64,000 nucleotides of DNA, taken from assembly GCA_947370975.1 (NCBI GenBank), contig CANBNG010000003.1, forward strand, positions 124,001 to 188,000, written 5' to 3'. Source of the DNA: Beijerinckiaceae bacterium. GTDB lineage: Bacteria; Pseudomonadota; Alphaproteobacteria; Rhizobiales; Beijerinckiaceae. The position numbers and the translations under genes are program-made. Below are positions 1-7,619 of this stretch, piece by piece. How positions within the stretch are numbered: position 1 is the stretch's first letter; the number at the start of each line of letters is the position of its first letter. The notes beneath the pieces were generated by a model that was not told the origin of the DNA, did no database searches, and was given only the letters and a program-made list of their open reading frames with translations.

Positions 1-1908
1 GCGACATCAAAACAGCCCGCGCTTAAACTCACATTTCCCACGGCTGCAAAAAAAGCCGCCCTGCCCGCCTTCATCGAGCCCGAGCTTGCCACATTGAGCG
101 CAAAGCCGCCGACGGGCACAAAATGGCTGCATGAGATCAAATTCGATGGCTATCGAATTCAGGCCAGCCTGCAGAAGGGCAAGGCGAGGCTGCGCACGCG
201 CAAGGGGCTGGACTGGACCGACCGCTTAGCGCCCATTGCCGAGGCGCTCGCAAATCTGCCTGTGCAAAGCGCGCTGCTGGATGGTGAGATCGTTGTCGAA
301 GACGCGCATGGCATTGCCGATTTCGCTGGCCTGCAAAAGGCTCTGAAAGACGGTGCAAAAGACGATCTCGTCTTTTATCTTTTTGATATCCTGCATCTTG
401 ACGGATATGGGCTGACGCAACTGCCGCTGCTCGAGCGCAAATCACTGCTGGAAAAAATCGTGCAGACGCAGCCTGAAAGCGGGCCTTTGCGTTACAGCGC
501 CCATTTCACCGAAAACGGCGATCTCATGCTCAAGCATGTATGTCGGCTGAGCGCCGAGGGTATTGTCTCCAAACGGGTCGACGCACCCTATCGCAGCGGG
601 CGCGGCGCAGATTGGCTGAAAGCCAAATGCGCCAATCGACAGGAATTCGTCGTCATTGGATTTGCGCCCTCGACAGCTGCCGCCAAATCCATCGGCTCGC
701 TGGTGCTGGGCTATTATAAAGACGGCGCGCTGATCCACGCAGGACGCGTCGGCACAGGCTTTTCGAGTGCACTCGCCAAGGAGCTCTATCGCGATCTCAA
801 TGCCGACAAAATAGCGGCGAGCGCGACAGCTGAGCCCATTGCGCCCGAGTTGCGCAAGACCATCATCTGGGTTTCACCCAAGCTCGTCGCGGAAGTGGAG
901 TTTCGCGGCTGGACGGGCGCTGGCCTGCTGCGGCAGGCCGCTTTCAAAGGCTTGCGCGAAGACAAGGATCCACGCGAAATCGTGCGCGAGGATGCGGTCG
1001 CGCAACCTGTGGGCACGCAAATGCGCATGCGCAAGATCCCCGACCATGTGCGCCTCACGCATCCCGACCGCCTGCTCTGGCCTGACGCCGGAATCACAAA
1101 GCAGGCGCTGGCCGATTATTATGCCGCTCTCTGGCCGCGCATCGAAAAACATATCACCGGGCGTCCACTCGCGCTGCTGCGTTGCCCCACTGGCATCGCC
1201 CATTGTTTCTTCCAGAAACATGCGTGGGAGGGCATGTCGCCCGACATCCAACGGCTGGATGACGGGGAAGACCCTCAAGAACTCGTATCGATTTCGACAT
1301 TGCCCGGGCTTCTTGGACTCGTGCAGGCGAGCGTCCTCGAGATTCATCCCTGGGGTTCGCGCAGCGCAGATCTCGAGCATCCCGATCGGCTCATCATGGA
1401 TCTTGATCCGGGCGAGGAGGTGGCGTGGTCAAGCCTTGTTGCGGGCGCGCGCGAAGTGCGCGATCGACTTGGTGCGCTCGGCCTCACCTCTTTCTGCAAG
1501 ACATCGGGCGGCAAGGGCCTGCATGTTGTCGTCCCACTGACGCCCTCTGCCGATTGGAAGAGCGCCAAGGCCTTCTGCAAACAGCTCGCAGACAGAATGG
1601 CCGCCGATACGCCTGCCGCTTATGTCGCAACCATGACGAAAGGCGCGCGGCACGGGCGCATCTATGTCGATTACCTGCGCAATGCGCGCGGCGCGACAGC
1701 GGTTGCGCCATGGTCCACACGTGCGCGCGCCGCCTGTGGCGTGTCGACGCCGGTTGCTTTCGAAGAGCTCGATGAACTGCATGGCGGCGATCATTACACG
1801 CTGCTCAATCTCGCGCGCCGACTTGAATTTTTGGGCGCAGATCCCTGGGCTGATTTTTTCAAGGTGCGGCAGACATTGCCTGCGAAAGCGCCCGCCAAAC
1901 GGCAATGA
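1..1908 (+). CDS. ligD: ATP-dependent DNA ligase LigD, 5'-truncated by the window edge (ligase and polymerase domains)
   Basis: Bacterial NHEJ ligase/polymerase. The frame is open from base 1, so the true start and probably an N-terminal phosphoesterase domain lie outside; 635 residues are visible. The ligase domain begins near residue 25; the adenylation motif EIKFDGYR puts the catalytic Lys at visible residue 47. The LigD-type primase/polymerase domain covers roughly residues 320-625, with catalytic DLDP near residue 467, the SGGKGLH nucleotide-binding stretch and a later VDYLRN Asp. The order LIG-POL matches the Pseudomonas-type PE-LIG-POL layout. A TTG at 94 could be read as a start, but conserved linker residues (LPAFIEPELATL) precede it. 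The gene leads into a stress-gene block. No Ku gene is visible in the window. Confidence 0.95.
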   Translation, partial: ATSKQPALKLTFPTAAKKAALPAFIEPELATLSAKPPTGTKWLHEIKFDGYRIQASLQKGKARLRTRKGLDWTDRLAPIAEALANLPVQSALLDGEIVVEDAHGIADFAGLQKALKDGAKDDLVFYLFDILHLDGYGLTQLPLLERKSLLEKIVQTQPESGPLRYSAHFTENGDLMLKHVCRLSAEGIVSKRVDAPYRSGRGADWLKAKCANRQEFVVIGFAPSTAAAKSIGSLVLGYYKDGALIHAGRVGTGFSSALAKELYRDLNADKIAASATAEPIAPELRKTIIWVSPKLVAEVEFRGWTGAGLLRQAAFKGLREDKDPREIVREDAVAQPVGTQMRMRKIPDHVRLTHPDRLLWPDAGITKQALADYYAALWPRIEKHITGRPLALLRCPTGIAHCFFQKHAWEGMSPDIQRLDDGEDPQELVSISTLPGLLGLVQASVLEIHPWGSRSADLEHPDRLIMDLDPGEEVAWSSLVAGAREVRDRLGALGLTSFCKTSGGKGLHVVVPLTPSADWKSAKAFCKQLADRMAADTPAAYVATMTKGARHGRIYVDYLRNARGATAVAPWSTRARAACGVSTPVAFEELDELHGGDHYTLLNLARRLEFLGADPWADFFKVRQTLPAKAPAKRQ

Positions 1909-1915
1909 CGCGCCC

Positions 1916-1940
1916 GGAACTTCCCACCCATGCAATCGTT
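1916..1940 (+). promoter_or_regulatory. EcfG-type general stress promoter for the DUF892 gene
   Basis: GGAAC (1916-1920), 16-base spacer, CGTT (1937-1940) matches the alphaproteobacterial sigma-EcfG consensus GGAAC-N16/17-CGTT exactly. It begins just after the ligD stop and lies 39 bases before the ATG at 1980, so the stress gene can be transcribed independently of ligD. The match is seen directly; use by EcfG is inferred. Confidence 0.8.
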
Positions 1941-1979
1941 GAGGGTCGCTTCCCCTCACCCCGCGTACAGGAGCGCCCC

Positions 1980-2471
1980 ATGGCTGCATTGAAATCGATG
2001 GAAGACCTCTTCATGCACACGTTGAAGGATGTGTATTACGCCGAGAAAGCAATTTATCGCAGCTTGCCGAAAATGATGAAACAGGCCACCTCACGCGATT
2101 TGAAACAGGCGCTGGAAAAGCATCGCGAGGAAACCGAAGTCCAGATCGAACGGCTCGAGAAGATTTTCGAGCAATGCGATGTAGCCGCGCGCGGTGTGCG
2201 CTGCGAGGCGATGGATGGCATTCTGGCCGAGGCCAAGGATATTATGGAAGAGGTCGAGGACGCCGAGGTGCGCGACGCCGGCATGCTGGCGGCGGCCCAG
2301 AATGTCGAACATTACGAAATTTCGCGCTACGGCACGATGATCGCCTGGGCAAAACAGCTTGGTATGCCCGAGGCTGTGAAGCTGTTGCAGCTGACGCTCG
2401 ACGAGGAAAAGAACACCGATCGGTTGCTGAGCGATCTCGCGATGAAAACCATAAATCAGGCTGCTGCCTGA
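1980..2471 (+). CDS. DUF892 (YciF/YciE-like) ferritin-like stress protein
   Basis: The 163-residue all-helical protein starts MAALKSMEDLFMHTLKDVYYAEK, which fits the DUF892 family: a ferritin-like four-helix bundle with Glu/His residues (EKAIY, EKHREETEVQ, NVEHYEI, DEEKNTD) suited to a di-metal site. The family is linked to stress in enterobacteria, but its reaction is not settled. The ATG at 1980 was chosen because AGGAG (1969-1973) stands 6 bases upstream and an EcfG-type promoter ends at 1940; an earlier in-frame ATG at 1905 overlaps ligD and precedes the promoter. A strong bidirectional terminator follows. Confidence 0.88.
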   Translation: MAALKSMEDLFMHTLKDVYYAEKAIYRSLPKMMKQATSRDLKQALEKHREETEVQIERLEKIFEQCDVAARGVRCEAMDGILAEAKDIMEEVEDAEVRDAGMLAAAQNVEHYEISRYGTMIAWAKQLGMPEAVKLLQLTLDEEKNTDRLLSDLAMKTINQAAA

Positions 2472-2491
2472 GGCGTTGCGCTGGCATTAAA

Positions 2492-2517
2492 AAAGGGCGC
2501 CCCGGAGGGCGCCCTTT
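2492..2517. terminator. Bidirectional intrinsic terminator between DUF892 and the lipoprotein gene
   Basis: A perfect 11-bp stem (AAAGGGCGCCC / GGGCGCCCTTT) with a CGGA loop. A-rich and T-rich flanks serve both strands, as expected between two convergent genes. Confidence 0.85.
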
Positions 2518-2536
2518 GGCATTTCTGCTTGCGCCA

Positions 2537-2803
2537 TCAATAACCGCGGCAGATCTCGCGGCCATATTGATCGATATAGCAGCGGTCATAGCGCGGACGG
2601 GAATTGGCCCCGATCACCGCACCACCCACGGCGCCGATGGCAGCGCCCGCCGCCGCACCACCGCCCGTGCCGGTGGCCAGTCCGCCGATAGCTGCGCCGG
2701 TCGCGCCGCCCACCAAGGCTCCGCCCAGGGTGCGATCCGACTGTGATGGCCCGCAACCGGCAAGGGCGAGCGCGAATGTCGAGGCAATCAGGATTTTTTT
2801 CAC
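2537..2803 (-). CDS. Glycine-zipper outer-membrane lipoprotein (small, 88 aa)
   Basis: The sequence opens with a lipoprotein signal (MKKILIASTFALALAGC; lipobox LAGC, Cys17). A glycine-zipper segment follows (about residues 27-65: GGALVGGATGAAIGG and GGGAAAGAAIGAVGG), resembling SlyB/17-kDa-antigen and YMGG-type proteins thought to insert in or span the envelope. The C-terminus has two Cys in YDRCYIDQYGREICRGY, perhaps a disulfide. The start is GTG with GGAG 7 bases upstream (2811-2814). A perfect EcfG-type promoter lies on the same strand upstream, so an envelope-stress role is likely. The exact function is not known. Confidence 0.85.
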   Translation of the reverse strand: MKKILIASTFALALAGCGPSQSDRTLGGALVGGATGAAIGGLATGTGGGAAAGAAIGAVGGAVIGANSRPRYDRCYIDQYGREICRGY

Positions 2804-2840
2804 GAGGATTCTCCAATGCTACGCCAGGTGACGAGCGCTC

Positions 2841-2865
2841 AACGGACGCCAAAAAATAGAGTTCC
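2841..2865 (-). promoter_or_regulatory. EcfG-type promoter for the glycine-zipper lipoprotein gene
   Basis: Read on the minus strand: GGAAC (2865-2861), 16 bases, CGTT (2844-2841), about 38 bases before the GTG start at 2803. Exact consensus match, and divergent from a second such promoter at 2934-2958. Confidence 0.8.
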
Positions 2866-2933
2866 TGCGGGTCGTCCTCGAGACAGCAAGCGCAATGATT
2901 GAATCATTTTTTGAAAAAAGCCTCACCTTTGCA

Positions 2934-2958
2934 GGAACCCAAGCTTCTCCTTCGCGTT
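2934..2958 (+). promoter_or_regulatory. EcfG-type promoter for the first KGG gene
   Basis: GGAAC (2934-2938), 16-base spacer, CGTT (2955-2958), exact consensus, 44 bases before the ATG at 3003. Confidence 0.8.
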
Positions 2959-3002
2959 TACGCAATGTCATCTTGATCGCAACCGGACGCGAGACATTCA
3001 AA

Positions 3003-3287
3003 ATGGAAGAGAAAAAGAAGTCCCTGCGCGGCTTTGCCGCCATGAGCCCCGAACGCCAGCGCGAGATTGCCCGCAAGGGTGGCGAGAGTGTTCCCAATGA
3101 GAAGCGCAGCTTCTCGCAGAACCCCAACCTCGCCGCAGAAGCTGGCCGCAAGGGTGGGCAGAACGTCAATCCGGCCAAGCGCAGCTTCTCGCAAAATCAC
3201 GAACTTGCCTCGCAAGCCGGACGCAAGGGCGGACATGCCTCGCACGGCGGCAACAAGATCAAGGCCGCGACCACAGCGTCGGAATAA
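3003..3287 (+). CDS. KGG-repeat stress-induced protein (94 aa)
   Basis: A small basic hydrophilic protein with three KGG-type repeats: REIARKGGESVPNEKRSFSQN, LAAEAGRKGGQNVNPAKRSFSQN and LASQAGRKGGHASHGGNK. This is the pattern of the Con-10/GsiB-like KGG stress family, whose biochemical role is undefined (proposed protectant or desiccation-type protein). The start is the ATG at 3003, after an exact EcfG promoter; no clear Shine-Dalgarno is seen. A paralogue lies convergently at 3357-3569 with a shared terminator between them. Confidence 0.88.
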   Translation: MEEKKKSLRGFAAMSPERQREIARKGGESVPNEKRSFSQNPNLAAEAGRKGGQNVNPAKRSFSQNHELASQAGRKGGHASHGGNKIKAATTASE

Positions 3288-3304
3288 GGCCTCTCACGCG
3301 AACT

Positions 3305-3332
3305 AAAAGCGCCGCATCGCTGCGGCGCTTTT
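3305..3332. terminator. Bidirectional terminator between the two KGG genes
   Basis: Perfect 12-bp stem AAAAGCGCCGCA / TGCGGCGCTTTT with a TCGC loop, followed by T-rich sequence on the plus strand and A-rich sequence on the other side. Confidence 0.85.
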
Positions 3333-3356
3333 CTTTTGCGCACTAGCCACGCAGCC

Positions 3357-3569
3357 TCAGGACACTTCCTGATTGGCGGCCGCACGGCGGTTGCCATGCG
3401 ACGAATGCCCGCCCTTGCGCCCGGCTTCGGAAGCCAGCTGATGGTTTTGTGAGAAGCTGCGTTTCTCATTGGGAACGCTCCGCCCCCCCTTGCGCGCGAT
3501 CTCCCGCTGTTTGTCGCGATCCATGGATGCGAATCCGCGGTTGGACGTCGATTTGCGCTCCTGATCCAT
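3357..3569 (-). CDS. KGG-repeat stress-induced protein, second copy (70 aa)
   Basis: Two KGG repeats (REIARKGGRSVPNEKRSFSQN and LASEAGRKGGHSSHGNR), nearly identical in the core to the neighbour at 3003-3287 but one repeat shorter. It begins MDQERKSTSNRGFASMDRDKQ. GAGGA lies just upstream of the ATG (minus strand), and an EcfG-type promoter with a 17-base spacer lies at 3625-3600. Likely a recent tandem inverted duplication. Its role is inferred only from the family's stress-linked expression. Confidence 0.87.
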   Translation of the reverse strand: MDQERKSTSNRGFASMDRDKQREIARKGGRSVPNEKRSFSQNHQLASEAGRKGGHSSHGNRRAAANQEVS

Positions 3570-3599
3570 ACGGTCCTCCTCGCTATGACCTGAGCGGGT

Positions 3600-3625
3600 A
3601 ACGGGGCGACATGGTTAACGGTTCC
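3600..3625 (-). promoter_or_regulatory. EcfG-type promoter for the second KGG gene
   Basis: Minus strand: GGAAC (3625-3621), 17-base spacer, CGTT (3603-3600), 30 bases before the ATG at 3569. Spacer within the 16-17 range of the consensus. Confidence 0.78.
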
Positions 3626-3674
3626 CCAATTCGGGGCCCGGCAGGAAAGACACAAATCTTTGAAAACCAAGGAT

Positions 3675-5126
3675 TTACGGTTTCCCCTTGGCGGGTAGCG
3701 GCACTCCGCCCAGCGCCGCGCCCACGAGCACGAGGCAGGGCCCCGCGGGCTGGGCTGCGGCGATCAGTCCGGGCATTTGCGCAATTTCACCCATGATCCT
3801 GCGTTCATCAGGCCAGGTCGCGCGCTCGACCACAATCGCCGGCGTTGCCGGATCAAGCCCCTCGGCAAGCAGACGCTCGACCAGCAAAGGCAGCGTTTTC
3901 ACGCCCATGTAGACGACAGTGGTCGCGCGCGGATCGGTCAGCGCGGCCCAGGCGAGATCGGCCGGCAATTTGCCATCCCGTGCATGGGCGGTGATGAATT
4001 GCACGCGCCGCGCCACATCGCGCTCGGTGAGCGACAGGCCCAGCGAAGCTGCAGCGCCCGCCGCAGCTGTCACACCCGGCACGATTTCGATGGGCAGGCC
4101 CGCTGCGATCACGCCCGCGATTTCCTCGCCCGCGCGGCCAAAGATCATCGGGTCGCCGCCCTTCAGCCGCACCACGCGCTTGCCTTCGCGCGCGAGCGAC
4201 ACCAGCAAGGCGATAATGTCTTCCTGCGTGCAGGAGGGCTTGTAGCCGCGCTTGCCCACGGCAATGCGCGTGGCCTCGCGCCGCGCGGCATCCAATGTGC
4301 GCGGGGAGACGAGATCGTCATAAAGAACGACATCGGCCGATTGCAGCGCGCGGACAGCCTTGATGGTGAGAAGATCGGGATCGCCCGGCCCGGCACCCAC
4401 CAGCACCACAGATCCGCGCTGCGGCGCGGCGACCGCATCCGTATCAATGGCTGCAAGCAGTGCTGCCAGATCATCTGCGCGCGGGCTCACGTCTGCGCGC
4501 GTCATGGCAAGCTGCGTGAAGCGCTCCCAGAAGCGGCGGCGCGCACGAAAATCAAGTCCGCGCGCACTCACCGACGGACGCCAGGCCTTGGCAGCCGCCG
4601 CCCATTCGCGCAGGCCTTGCGGCAAGAGCGCCTCGATGCGGGCGCGAATGTCCTGGCCAAACACCGGCGCGGCGCCATCGGTGGAAATGCCGATGACGAG
4701 CGGCGAGCGCTCGACGATGCCGCCGAATTGAAAATCGCAAAAGGCGGGGCGGTCGACGACATTCACCGGGACACCGGCCGCGCGCGCGGCGGCGCGGAAG
4801 GCCTGCGCTTCCGTCTCATCCTCAACATCGCCAACAGCCAGCGCGACATCTGCGAAATCGGCAGCCGTCCAGACACGCGCAATCCATTCGACATTGGGGA
4901 TTTCGGCAAAAGCCAGGCGCATTTTATCGCCCGCCTCTGCGGCATACACGCGAACCGAGGCCCCCGTTGCCGCCAGCAGTTCAGCCTTCCAGGCCGCGCC
5001 ATCGCCGCCGCCTGCCAGCAGCACGGGCTTGCCCGCGAGCTTGAAGAAGACGGGCAATGTCGCCAGCGGCGAAAGCCGTGCGGAGGGCGCTCTATCAGGC
5101 CTGCGCGGGCCGGGACCGGTGCTCAT
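3675..5126 (-). CDS. cysG: Siroheme synthase CysG (methyltransferase, dehydrogenase, ferrochelatase)
   Basis: Makes siroheme for sulfite/nitrite reductases from uroporphyrinogen III. The N-terminal half (about 25-220) is the precorrin-2 dehydrogenase/ferrochelatase domain, with the NAD-binding GGGDGAAWK near residue 40, VNVVDRPAFCDF, and ISTDGAAPVFGQDIR. The C-terminal half (about 241-483) is the SAM-dependent uroporphyrinogen III methyltransferase: VGAGPGDPDLLT, YDDLVSP, RLKGGDPMIFGRAGEE, PGVTAAAGAAA, VYMGVKT. The length, 483, is near normal. The ATG at 5126 has GAGG 7 bases upstream; an earlier ATG at 5162 lacks this support. It stands alone here, with no cysteine-biosynthesis genes adjacent. 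Confidence 0.95.
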   Translation of the reverse strand: MSTGPGPRRPDRAPSARLSPLATLPVFFKLAGKPVLLAGGGDGAAWKAELLAATGASVRVYAAEAGDKMRLAFAEIPNVEWIARVWTAADFADVALAVGDVEDETEAQAFRAAARAAGVPVNVVDRPAFCDFQFGGIVERSPLVIGISTDGAAPVFGQDIRARIEALLPQGLREWAAAAKAWRPSVSARGLDFRARRRFWERFTQLAMTRADVSPRADDLAALLAAIDTDAVAAPQRGSVVLVGAGPGDPDLLTIKAVRALQSADVVLYDDLVSPRTLDAARREATRIAVGKRGYKPSCTQEDIIALLVSLAREGKRVVRLKGGDPMIFGRAGEEIAGVIAAGLPIEIVPGVTAAAGAAASLGLSLTERDVARRVQFITAHARDGKLPADLAWAALTDPRATTVVYMGVKTLPLLVERLLAEGLDPATPAIVVERATWPDERRIMGEIAQMPGLIAAAQPAGPCLVLVGAALGGVPLPAKGKP

Positions 5127-5170
5127 AATGATTCCTCTAGCCCCGTGAGAGGGGCCATGCAATGGCGCGG

Positions 5171-5195
5171 GGAACCCGCCCTGGGCTCGCCGGTT
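5171..5195 (+). promoter_or_regulatory. Possible EcfG-like promoter for the AI-2E family gene (one mismatch)
   Basis: GGAAC (5171-5175), 16 bases, GGTT (5192-5195) instead of CGTT, 30 bases before the ATG at 5226. The placement is right, but the -10 mismatch lowers confidence. Confidence 0.45.
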
Positions 5196-5225
5196 AGCTC
5201 AAGCCGCCACCATAGAGCCTGCACC

Positions 5226-7220
5226 ATGGAACCCGCACCCGTATCCGAACTGCTCCCGCCAGCGTCCGCGCGACGGAAGATGCGGCTTGGCAAAGCCCGG
5301 CAGGATGACACGCTGACAAGCGTGGTGGTCGGCGCGTTCATCATCGCAGCCCTCTCGCTCGGGCATCAGATTTTCGTGCCCATTGCCATTGCCGTGCTGC
5401 TGAGCTTCGTTCTGGCGCCCAGCGTGCTGCGTCTGCGCGCCTGGGGCGCGCCACGCACGCTGGCTGTGCTGCTTGTGGTCTTTGTGACCTTCAGCTTCAT
5501 TCTCGGGCTTGGGACCATTCTCGGGCGGCAGCTTTCCGATCTTGCCAGTGATCTGCCGCGCTATCAGGCGACGATCAGCCAGAAAATCGAAGCCGTGCGT
5601 GAAACGGCGCGGGGCTCGACCTTCATCGACCGCGCGGCGCAGATCGTGGCCAGCATCAGCAATCCCCTCACGCGCCGCAAAGCCGGCCCCGGCGCAGCAC
5701 CGACAAACCCGAGCGACAGCGGGGCAAGCGAACCCGCACCCGAACCCGTGCCCGTCGAAGTGCATCAGCCCGCGCCGGGCGCGATGGACATGCTGCGGAC
5801 CATCGCCTCGACCGTTTTGGAGCCGCTTGCGACAGCGGGCATTGTCGCCATCTTCATCGTTTTCATTCTGATGCAGCGCGAAGATCTGCGCGACCGCATG
5901 ATCCGCCTGATTGGCGGGGGCGATCTTCACCGCACCACCATCGCGCTCGATGATGCCGCCAGCAGGCTCAGCCGGTTCTTTCTCGTCCAGACCGCGCTGA
6001 ACGCAGGCTTTGGTCTCGTGATCGGCATCGGCCTCTCGCTGATTGGCGTGCCAAGCCCCGTGCTATGGGGCCTGCTCGCCATGATCATGCGGTTTGTGCC
6101 CTATGTCGGGGCTTTTGTGGCGGCACTTGGCCCCGTCGCACTGGCGGCGGCTGTCGATCCGGGCTGGAGCATGGCCCTCCTGACAATTGCGCTCTTTGTC
6201 ATTCTGGAGCCGATCACCGGACAGATCATCGAGCCATTGCTCTATGGCCATTCGACTGGCCTCTCGCCCATTGCCGTTGTGATCGCGGCGACCTTCTGGA
6301 CATGGTTGTGGGGCCCTGTCGGGCTTGTGCTGTCGACGCCGCTCACTGTCTGTCTCGTCGTGCTTGGACGCCATGTCGAGCGCTTGAGCTTTCTCGATGT
6401 GATCCTGAGCGATGCGCCAGCGCTCACCCCGCCCGAAAGTTTCTACCAGCGCATGCTGGCTGGCGATCCGGCGGAGGCCGCCGATCAGGCGCGTGACTAC
6501 CTGCGCACGCACCCGCTCCTCGCGCTTTACGAAGACATTGTGCTGCAGGGACTTTTGATGGCGCAGGCGGATCTGCGGCGCGGCCTTCTCGAGACCCAGC
6601 AACAGACAGCGATCCGCGATACGATTGGCGACGTGATCGATGATCTCGAAGACGCGGGGCTCGAAGCGCGCGAGAGCGAGGCTATTGCAAAGGCCGACGA
6701 AGCCACTCGACGCGCCGCATCCCTTCCGCCGGCGCCGATCAAGACATTGCCGCGCCTTCTGCCCGAGCAAACCGCGCCCGGTTTTGCGGGTGAAAACCCG
6801 GTGCTCTGCATTGCAGGCCGCAGCCCGCTCGATGAAGCCGCAGCCGCCATTCTTGTGCAAATGCTGACCAAACATGGCATCGGCGCAAAGGTCGAAGGCG
6901 CGGAAATGCTAGCACCGGGCCGTCTCTCGCGATTGCCCTCGGAGGGCGTGAAGATCGTGTGCCTGTCTTATTTAGACGCCGATCTCGCAGCCTCGCATGT
7001 GCGCTATGGCGTGCGGCGCATCAAGAGGCGCGTGCCCGGTGCACAACTTGTGGGCTGTTTCTGGATGCCGGAGGATGTCCGCGAGCGCGCAGGCGAAATC
7101 TGCAAGAGTGCAGGCGCCGACCATTGCGCCGCCACACTGACGCAGGCGCTCGAAATCTGCATTGAGGCAGCCCGGCTGCGTGAGGGCCAAAGTCCAACGG
7201 CACAGGAGGCCGTTGCCTGA
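5226..7220 (+). CDS. AI-2E/PerM family membrane transporter with long cytosolic C-terminal extension
   Basis: At 664 residues it is about 270 longer than usual for the family. The first 30 residues are cytosolic, then paired membrane segments (VVVGAFIIAALSLGHQIFVP..., TLAVLLVVFVTFSFILGLG), a soluble insert of about 150 residues with a Pro/Ala-rich stretch, and the typical C-terminal membrane set with PSPVLWGLLAMIMRFVPYVG, EPITGQIIEPLLYG and GLSPIAVVIAATFWTWLWGPVG. After residue 400 comes a soluble extension ending in a Rossmann-like region (about 515-655: LCIAGRSPLDEAAAAILVQML, VKIVCLSYLD). Family substrates range from AI-2 to Na+/H+ or auxin-like molecules, so none is assigned. The frame stays open upstream only because it is antisense to cysG. 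Confidence 0.85.
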   Translation: MEPAPVSELLPPASARRKMRLGKARQDDTLTSVVVGAFIIAALSLGHQIFVPIAIAVLLSFVLAPSVLRLRAWGAPRTLAVLLVVFVTFSFILGLGTILGRQLSDLASDLPRYQATISQKIEAVRETARGSTFIDRAAQIVASISNPLTRRKAGPGAAPTNPSDSGASEPAPEPVPVEVHQPAPGAMDMLRTIASTVLEPLATAGIVAIFIVFILMQREDLRDRMIRLIGGGDLHRTTIALDDAASRLSRFFLVQTALNAGFGLVIGIGLSLIGVPSPVLWGLLAMIMRFVPYVGAFVAALGPVALAAAVDPGWSMALLTIALFVILEPITGQIIEPLLYGHSTGLSPIAVVIAATFWTWLWGPVGLVLSTPLTVCLVVLGRHVERLSFLDVILSDAPALTPPESFYQRMLAGDPAEAADQARDYLRTHPLLALYEDIVLQGLLMAQADLRRGLLETQQQTAIRDTIGDVIDDLEDAGLEARESEAIAKADEATRRAASLPPAPIKTLPRLLPEQTAPGFAGENPVLCIAGRSPLDEAAAAILVQMLTKHGIGAKVEGAEMLAPGRLSRLPSEGVKIVCLSYLDADLAASHVRYGVRRIKRRVPGAQLVGCFWMPEDVRERAGEICKSAGADHCAATLTQALEICIEAARLREGQSPTAQEAVA

Positions 7221-7223
7221 GGC

Positions 7224-7595
7224 TCACTCGTCATAGTGGATGTAGGCATAAGCGGGATCAGAGGGCGTCCCCGCCAGTGGGCCATGCTCGCGCGCCGGCT
7301 GCCACATGATGACGGATTCGATTTTTGCGGCGAGTGCAAAATCCATATCCGTCACCCCGCCCGCATCATGCGTGTTGAGCCGCACTTTCACGGATGGATA
7401 GGAGGCATGAATATCCGGGTGATGCCACGCGGCTTCAGCCAGATGGCCAATGGCGTTGACCACCATCAGCGTGCCTTTCCAGCCCTGCGTGCGATAGATG
7501 CGCTCGATTGCGCCGTCCTCGTAACGCCAGTGCGGAAGCTCCTGCGCGAGGCGCGCGCGGATGATGTCCTGGGAATAAACCTTCGAACCGCTCAT
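7224..7595 (-). CDS. Pterin-4a-carbinolamine dehydratase (PhhB-like)
   Basis: The 123-residue protein has the family pattern: W-rich N-terminus, GTLMVVNAIGHLAEAAWHHPDI (the HHPD catalytic histidines), YPSVKVRLNTHDAGGVTDMDFALAAKIE. It dehydrates 4a-hydroxy-tetrahydropterin in pterin recycling, usually for phenylalanine hydroxylase, and can act as a transcription cofactor. No hydroxylase gene is nearby. The ATG at 7595 is preceded by AGGAG at 7 bases; a GTG two codons upstream is less well placed. It lies tail-to-tail with the AI-2E gene (3 bases apart). Confidence 0.88.
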   Translation of the reverse strand: MSGSKVYSQDIIRARLAQELPHWRYEDGAIERIYRTQGWKGTLMVVNAIGHLAEAAWHHPDIHASYPSVKVRLNTHDAGGVTDMDFALAAKIESVIMWQPAREHGPLAGTPSDPAYAYIHYDE

Positions 7596-7619
7596 CCGCA
7601 CGCTCCTCTTCTTGTGGGC

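Noticed and set aside
5185..5215. tRNA-like start (GCCGGTTAGCTCAA)
   Set aside because: No matching acceptor stem, anticodon arm or T-loop follows; it is the AI-2E gene promoter region.
3777..5225. Long plus-strand open frame continuous with the AI-2E gene
   Set aside because: It is the antisense of cysG. The real transporter starts at the ATG at 5226 with the family N-terminus; the upstream part shows no domain.
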